From CAYGZM01 sp964354365 (GTDB lineage Bacteria; Planctomycetota; Phycisphaerae; Sedimentisphaerales; Anaerobacaceae), in contig CAYGZM010000043.1 of assembly GCA_964354365.1 (NCBI GenBank), positions 1 through 27,418 of the forward strand: DNA of 27,418 nt, in the 5' to 3' direction. Position numbers and translations under genes: made by a program. Positions 25,081 through 27,418 of this stretch are shown in pieces. The notes under the pieces were generated by a model, which saw only the letters and a program-made list of their open reading frames with translations, made no database searches and was not told the origin of the DNA. Numbering within the stretch: position 1 is the stretch's first letter; each line of letters opens with the position of its first letter.

Positions 25081-25245
25081 ATGAAGAGAACGGACCCATC
25101 AATTTGGCTGATTGCGGCTGTTGTGTTGCTGTTTTGCCAGGCCGTAACGGGTGTACCCGCAACGTATAGTCTTACTCGGATCATCGAAGGTGGAGATGGT
25201 CCCAGTCAACTTGTGTACGGCGCTGTCGTGCTTGCCTGCATCTGA
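25081..25245 (+). CDS. Small secreted protein or gene fragment
   Basis: Encodes 54 aa. GGGAG directly before the ATG and GGAG slightly further upstream give a plausible ribosome-binding site. Residues 1-27 are a clear Sec signal peptide (basic start, WLIAAVVLLFCQAVTG core, VPA cleavage site). The 27-residue mature part, beginning TYSLTRIIEGGDG, matches nothing I can name; the YSLT opening is reminiscent of extracellular repeat proteins but far too short to assign. It lies between a strong stem and a terminator-like hairpin, so it could be a real small exported peptide. A decayed larger gene is equally possible. Confidence 0.4.
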   Translation: MKRTDPSIWLIAAVVLLFCQAVTGVPATYSLTRIIEGGDGPSQLVYGAVVLACI

Positions 25246-25327
25246 ACAGGACTTGTGGACCGGCTGCGAAAACGAGAAGCCCTGTAGTAAGACACGGCAA
25301 CCAGTTTTGCGAAAGCGTTTATCAAAC

Positions 25328-25353
25328 GGGGCGAAGCACAACGGCTTCGCCCC
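25328..25353. terminator. Terminator-like hairpin between convergent units
   Basis: GGGGCGAAGC (25328-25337) and GCTTCGCCCC (25344-25353) form a perfect 10-bp stem with a 6-base loop. ATTCTATT follows on the plus strand and GTTTGAT on the minus strand, so T-richness is modest on both sides. It lies where the plus-strand island and the minus-strand gene at 25415-26248 meet and could stop transcription from both. Confidence 0.7.
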
Positions 25354-25414
25354 ATTCTATTCCATATTGCCGGGGAGCTTAGTTATTCTCGCTGAAATCG
25401 GCCCGTTGGCACAA

Positions 25415-26248
25415 TCAAGGGTTTGCTGTTTTGTGCAGCGACGGATTTCGCCAGTTTCCGATGCCATCCCACCAAACCGAGATATAATCGACAAAGGCTC
25501 GCCCGCGCCCTCTCTGTTTGCAGATATCAATCGCCATCTCACGAAGCTGGCGCATACAACCGACCCCTCCAATTCGCCAGGCGTTAACACCTATATCCGC
25601 GGCCTGGCGTTCGGCTCGCTCAAAGTCAATAGTATCGGCAGTCAGCAGCTCGGCAAGCCGCTGGGCCTCCGGCTTTAACAATTCGGCCCATTGTTCTTTT
25701 TCCAGATGCTCCTTTTCGAGAATCTCGGCCAACAGGCGTTCTTGCTCTTTTTGCCTGCTCTCTCTGGCGGCCTTGACCTGGGCCAGCCTCTGGGCGCGGT
25801 GTTTTCTGCTCGCGGGCGACAGCACGACTTCCAGCACACCCGCCGCCGGATCGACTATTACCCAGACTAAAAAGGTTGCGCCCAAAGCCCCAAGTGCAAC
25901 GCCCAGCAAGAACTGCTGAACGCCCGTGCATACGCCTATCATTCCGAGGCTGCCGGCAAGGCCGCCCAGGAACGGCGTTGTGACGTAGAAGGCAGTGTAG
26001 TAGCTCGTGCTGGTCAGAGGATGCTCAAGCTGGAGCGTCTGGCTACTGCTGACACCTCTGAAAATCGCGAACAGATAGAGACTAATCAGGATAAAGACTA
26101 TCAGGGCGCCGTGCCCGGAAAGGGAGAATACGACCCACCATCGCACGCCTGCCTGGCGCAAGGCCAGAACCAGGACATAGCCGACGCACAGCATGAACCA
26201 GACTGTGCCGGCGAGGTGCATTGACTTTAGTGTGCCTCGTCTGAACAT
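25415..26248 (-). CDS. Hypothetical membrane protein with coiled coil
   Basis: Not recognised as a family. The 277-aa protein has four hydrophobic segments (about 11-30, 37-63, 90-110 and 112-135), then a charged, probably coiled-coil stretch (148-200, rich in E, K, Q, R) and a C-terminal globular part (200-277) with CMRQLREMAIDICKQRGRGR and a tryptophan-rich ISVWWDGIGNWRNP motif. The N-terminus would lie in the membrane and the rest most likely in the cytoplasm. It follows the Wza-like gene after a 198-base gap holding a repeat, so co-transcription is possible. No clear ribosome-binding site precedes the first ATG; a second ATG nine codons on is an alternative start. Confidence 0.6.
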   Translation of the reverse strand: MFRRGTLKSMHLAGTVWFMLCVGYVLVLALRQAGVRWWVVFSLSGHGALIVFILISLYLFAIFRGVSSSQTLQLEHPLTSTSYYTAFYVTTPFLGGLAGSLGMIGVCTGVQQFLLGVALGALGATFLVWVIVDPAAGVLEVVLSPASRKHRAQRLAQVKAARESRQKEQERLLAEILEKEHLEKEQWAELLKPEAQRLAELLTADTIDFERAERQAADIGVNAWRIGGVGCMRQLREMAIDICKQRGRGRAFVDYISVWWDGIGNWRNPSLHKTANP

Positions 26249-26302
26249 CAGCGCATTTGCCGAAGACTAAGAAACCCTGACAAAATGAGTTCACGTTTTC
26301 AA

Positions 26303-26417
26303 TTGTCATCCCCGCCAGGGACCCATGGGGCCGCAGCGAAGCTCAAGGGATCAGGCCAGCGAATGAGAGAATTCTGCCTCAAAAGCCGGATGCTTCGCCT
26401 CTGGCTCAGCATGACAA
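26303..26417. repeat. 115-bp element with 7-bp inverted ends
   Basis: TTGTCAT (26303-26309) and ATGACAA (26411-26417) bound a segment with GC-rich internal repeats such as GCCGGATGCTTCGCC. The GTCAT ends match those of the palindromes at 5860-5906, 8632-8660 and 12325-12419, so it looks like another member or relative of the same dispersed family. No coding function. Confidence 0.5.
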
Positions 26418-26446
26418 CCCATCAAATCACGCGTGGCAGGGCACGA

Positions 26447-27232
26447 CTAATAGCCGCGATACCCGCCCCCGCCATACATACCACCGCCGCCGGTTCTGCT
26501 CTCGATGGGAGGATTCTGAATCATATATGCCCCTGAGAAGGCTCGGGCCAACGGCCTTATTGCCTCTTCGATCTTCATAGCTATAGCTGCCAGGATAGTC
26601 GGTGGGATATATATTATATCACCTTCCTGTAAAAGAACGTTCTTGGTGGTGTCGCCGCGAGCTATCATTCGTTTGTAATTGGCTTTGAATATCTTTGGCT
26701 TAACGTTCGGGTCATGCGACGGCCTTATTACACGGGTCCGCTGCTCCCAGGCCGTAACGCTAACGTGCGCCTCAGAAATAGCGGTCAGCACCGAATCACG
26801 CCCCGTATATATTTTCACCCCGGGCATATCGACCTCGCCCAGCACGTAAAACACTTTGCTGCGGAACCCAACGACCCGGACTTCTATGGGGTAGTCCCCG
26901 ACCAGCTTGTAGAGTTCCGCCACCCTCTGCCGCAGCATCTCCACAACCTCCCCTATTGTCTTGCCCGCAACTTCCATCTCACCTAAGCCCTCAAAGGAGA
27001 CTCTACCGTCAGGCCGAACTCGCTGGACCTGTAAATTAATCTCCGGGACCTTGGTGCAGTGTATTGCGATGTCATCCGGCGGCTGCAGAACGTAGTTTTC
27101 GGCAGTAACGTCAACTTCGTACGGCTTGGCAAATGCCTGAATGTCCGCGGGGTTGCACACGGAGCCGCAACCCGCCCCGGCAACAGCAATCAGCAACAAA
27201 GCCAGCACTGTAATTGTCTTGGCATAGTTCAT
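26447..27232 (-). CDS. Wza-like polysaccharide export lipoprotein
   Basis: An outer-membrane polysaccharide export protein, 261 aa, shorter than Escherichia coli Wza (near 380 aa). A signal peptide ends in a lipobox (AGAGC, Cys22). The export domain spans about 43-120 (YVLQPPDDIAIHC, then RVRPDGRVSFEGLGEMEVAGKT cut short here as its key part). One SLBB domain follows at about 126-205 (VFYVLGEVDMPG, then LQEGDIIYIP). A helical stretch and a glycine/tyrosine-rich tail (GGGGMYGGGGYRGY) end the protein. AGGAG about eight bases before the ATG and a consensus promoter upstream support expression. No polymerase, Wzc-type kinase or glycosyltransferase gene is in the window, so its capsule or exopolysaccharide partners lie elsewhere. 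Confidence 0.88.
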   Translation of the reverse strand: MNYAKTITVLALLLIAVAGAGCGSVCNPADIQAFAKPYEVDVTAENYVLQPPDDIAIHCTKVPEINLQVQRVRPDGRVSFEGLGEMEVAGKTIGEVVEMLRQRVAELYKLVGDYPIEVRVVGFRSKVFYVLGEVDMPGVKIYTGRDSVLTAISEAHVSVTAWEQRTRVIRPSHDPNVKPKIFKANYKRMIARGDTTKNVLLQEGDIIYIPPTILAAIAMKIEEAIRPLARAFSGAYMIQNPPIESRTGGGGMYGGGGYRGY

Positions 27233-27314
27233 TATCGTTCTCCTTTTCCTGGACAGTTAAATTCCATTTCTTATGTATATCGGCCTGCTCGACAGCAGAC
27301 TGCAATTTGTACGC

Positions 27315-27342
27315 ATTATACCCGCGATCGCCTCTTTGTCAA
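27315..27342 (-). promoter_or_regulatory. Consensus sigma-70 promoter of the export gene
   Basis: On the minus strand TTGACA (27337-27342) and TATAAT (27315-27320) are both perfect, with a 16-base spacer. Transcription should start near 27308, leaving a leader of about 75 bases before the ATG at 27232. Confidence 0.85.
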
Positions 27343-27418
27343 GCTGTTAGATTCATATCCAGGCTAGGCCTTATACAAGCGTGACTTTTTTGATTTTGTC
27401 ACAGTTGGATTCATGAAA

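Overview
The window looks like a chromosomal segment of a free-living, polysaccharide-degrading bacterium, most probably a planctomycete of the Phycisphaerae type. This is an inference from three things: moderately GC-rich DNA, several secreted carbohydrate-active enzymes beside a complete-looking type II secretion (T2SS) operon, and dispersed A/C-rich and GTCAT-ended palindromic repeats that I associate with such genomes. No rRNA, tRNA, CRISPR array, transposase or phage gene was seen.

Layout. Nearly every gene is on the minus strand, so transcription runs from high to low coordinates. At the high end is a Wza-like polysaccharide export lipoprotein (26447-27232) behind a full-consensus sigma-70 promoter (TTGACA, 16 bp, TATAAT), followed by an unrecognised membrane/coiled-coil protein (25415-26248). 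Next is a 0.9-kb stretch (24490-25414) with the only plausible plus-strand transcription unit: a promoter-like site, two base-paired leader segments, two tiny ORFs that are little more than signal peptides, and a strong terminator-like hairpin. Then comes the T2SS operon in the order gspC-D-E-F-G-I-J-K-L-M (24489 down to 13468), mostly with overlapping or nearly touching genes. gspH, gspN and gspO (prepilin peptidase) are not in the window.

Below the secretion operon are two metabolic genes, a stand-alone GMP-synthase-type ATP pyrophosphatase lacking a glutaminase domain (12440-13375) and ammonia-dependent asparagine synthetase asnA (11055-12185). Then follows a block of large secreted enzymes: a fusion of a nucleoside-hydrolase-like DUF1593 domain, a pectate-lyase-like beta-helix and calcium-binding repeats (8566-11019); a GH5-like hydrolase with a CBM4/9-like module inside its barrel (5933-8545); a remnant that is only the 5' end of a secreted protein gene (5626-5805); a GH101/GH129-like hydrolase (2358-5594); and a GH50 agarase-like enzyme (274-2361).

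How it fits together (inference): the exported enzymes would attack a complex, possibly marine or algal polysaccharide, and the neighbouring T2SS is a natural candidate for moving them across the outer membrane. Repeats sit between and even inside the enzyme genes. One hairpin repeat has been read into the C-terminus of the lyase fusion, and another lies directly upstream of the truncated gene, which suggests the enzyme block has been rearranged. The least explained parts are the plus-strand island, the 16-bp inverted repeat between gspD and gspE, and the two unusual enzyme architectures.
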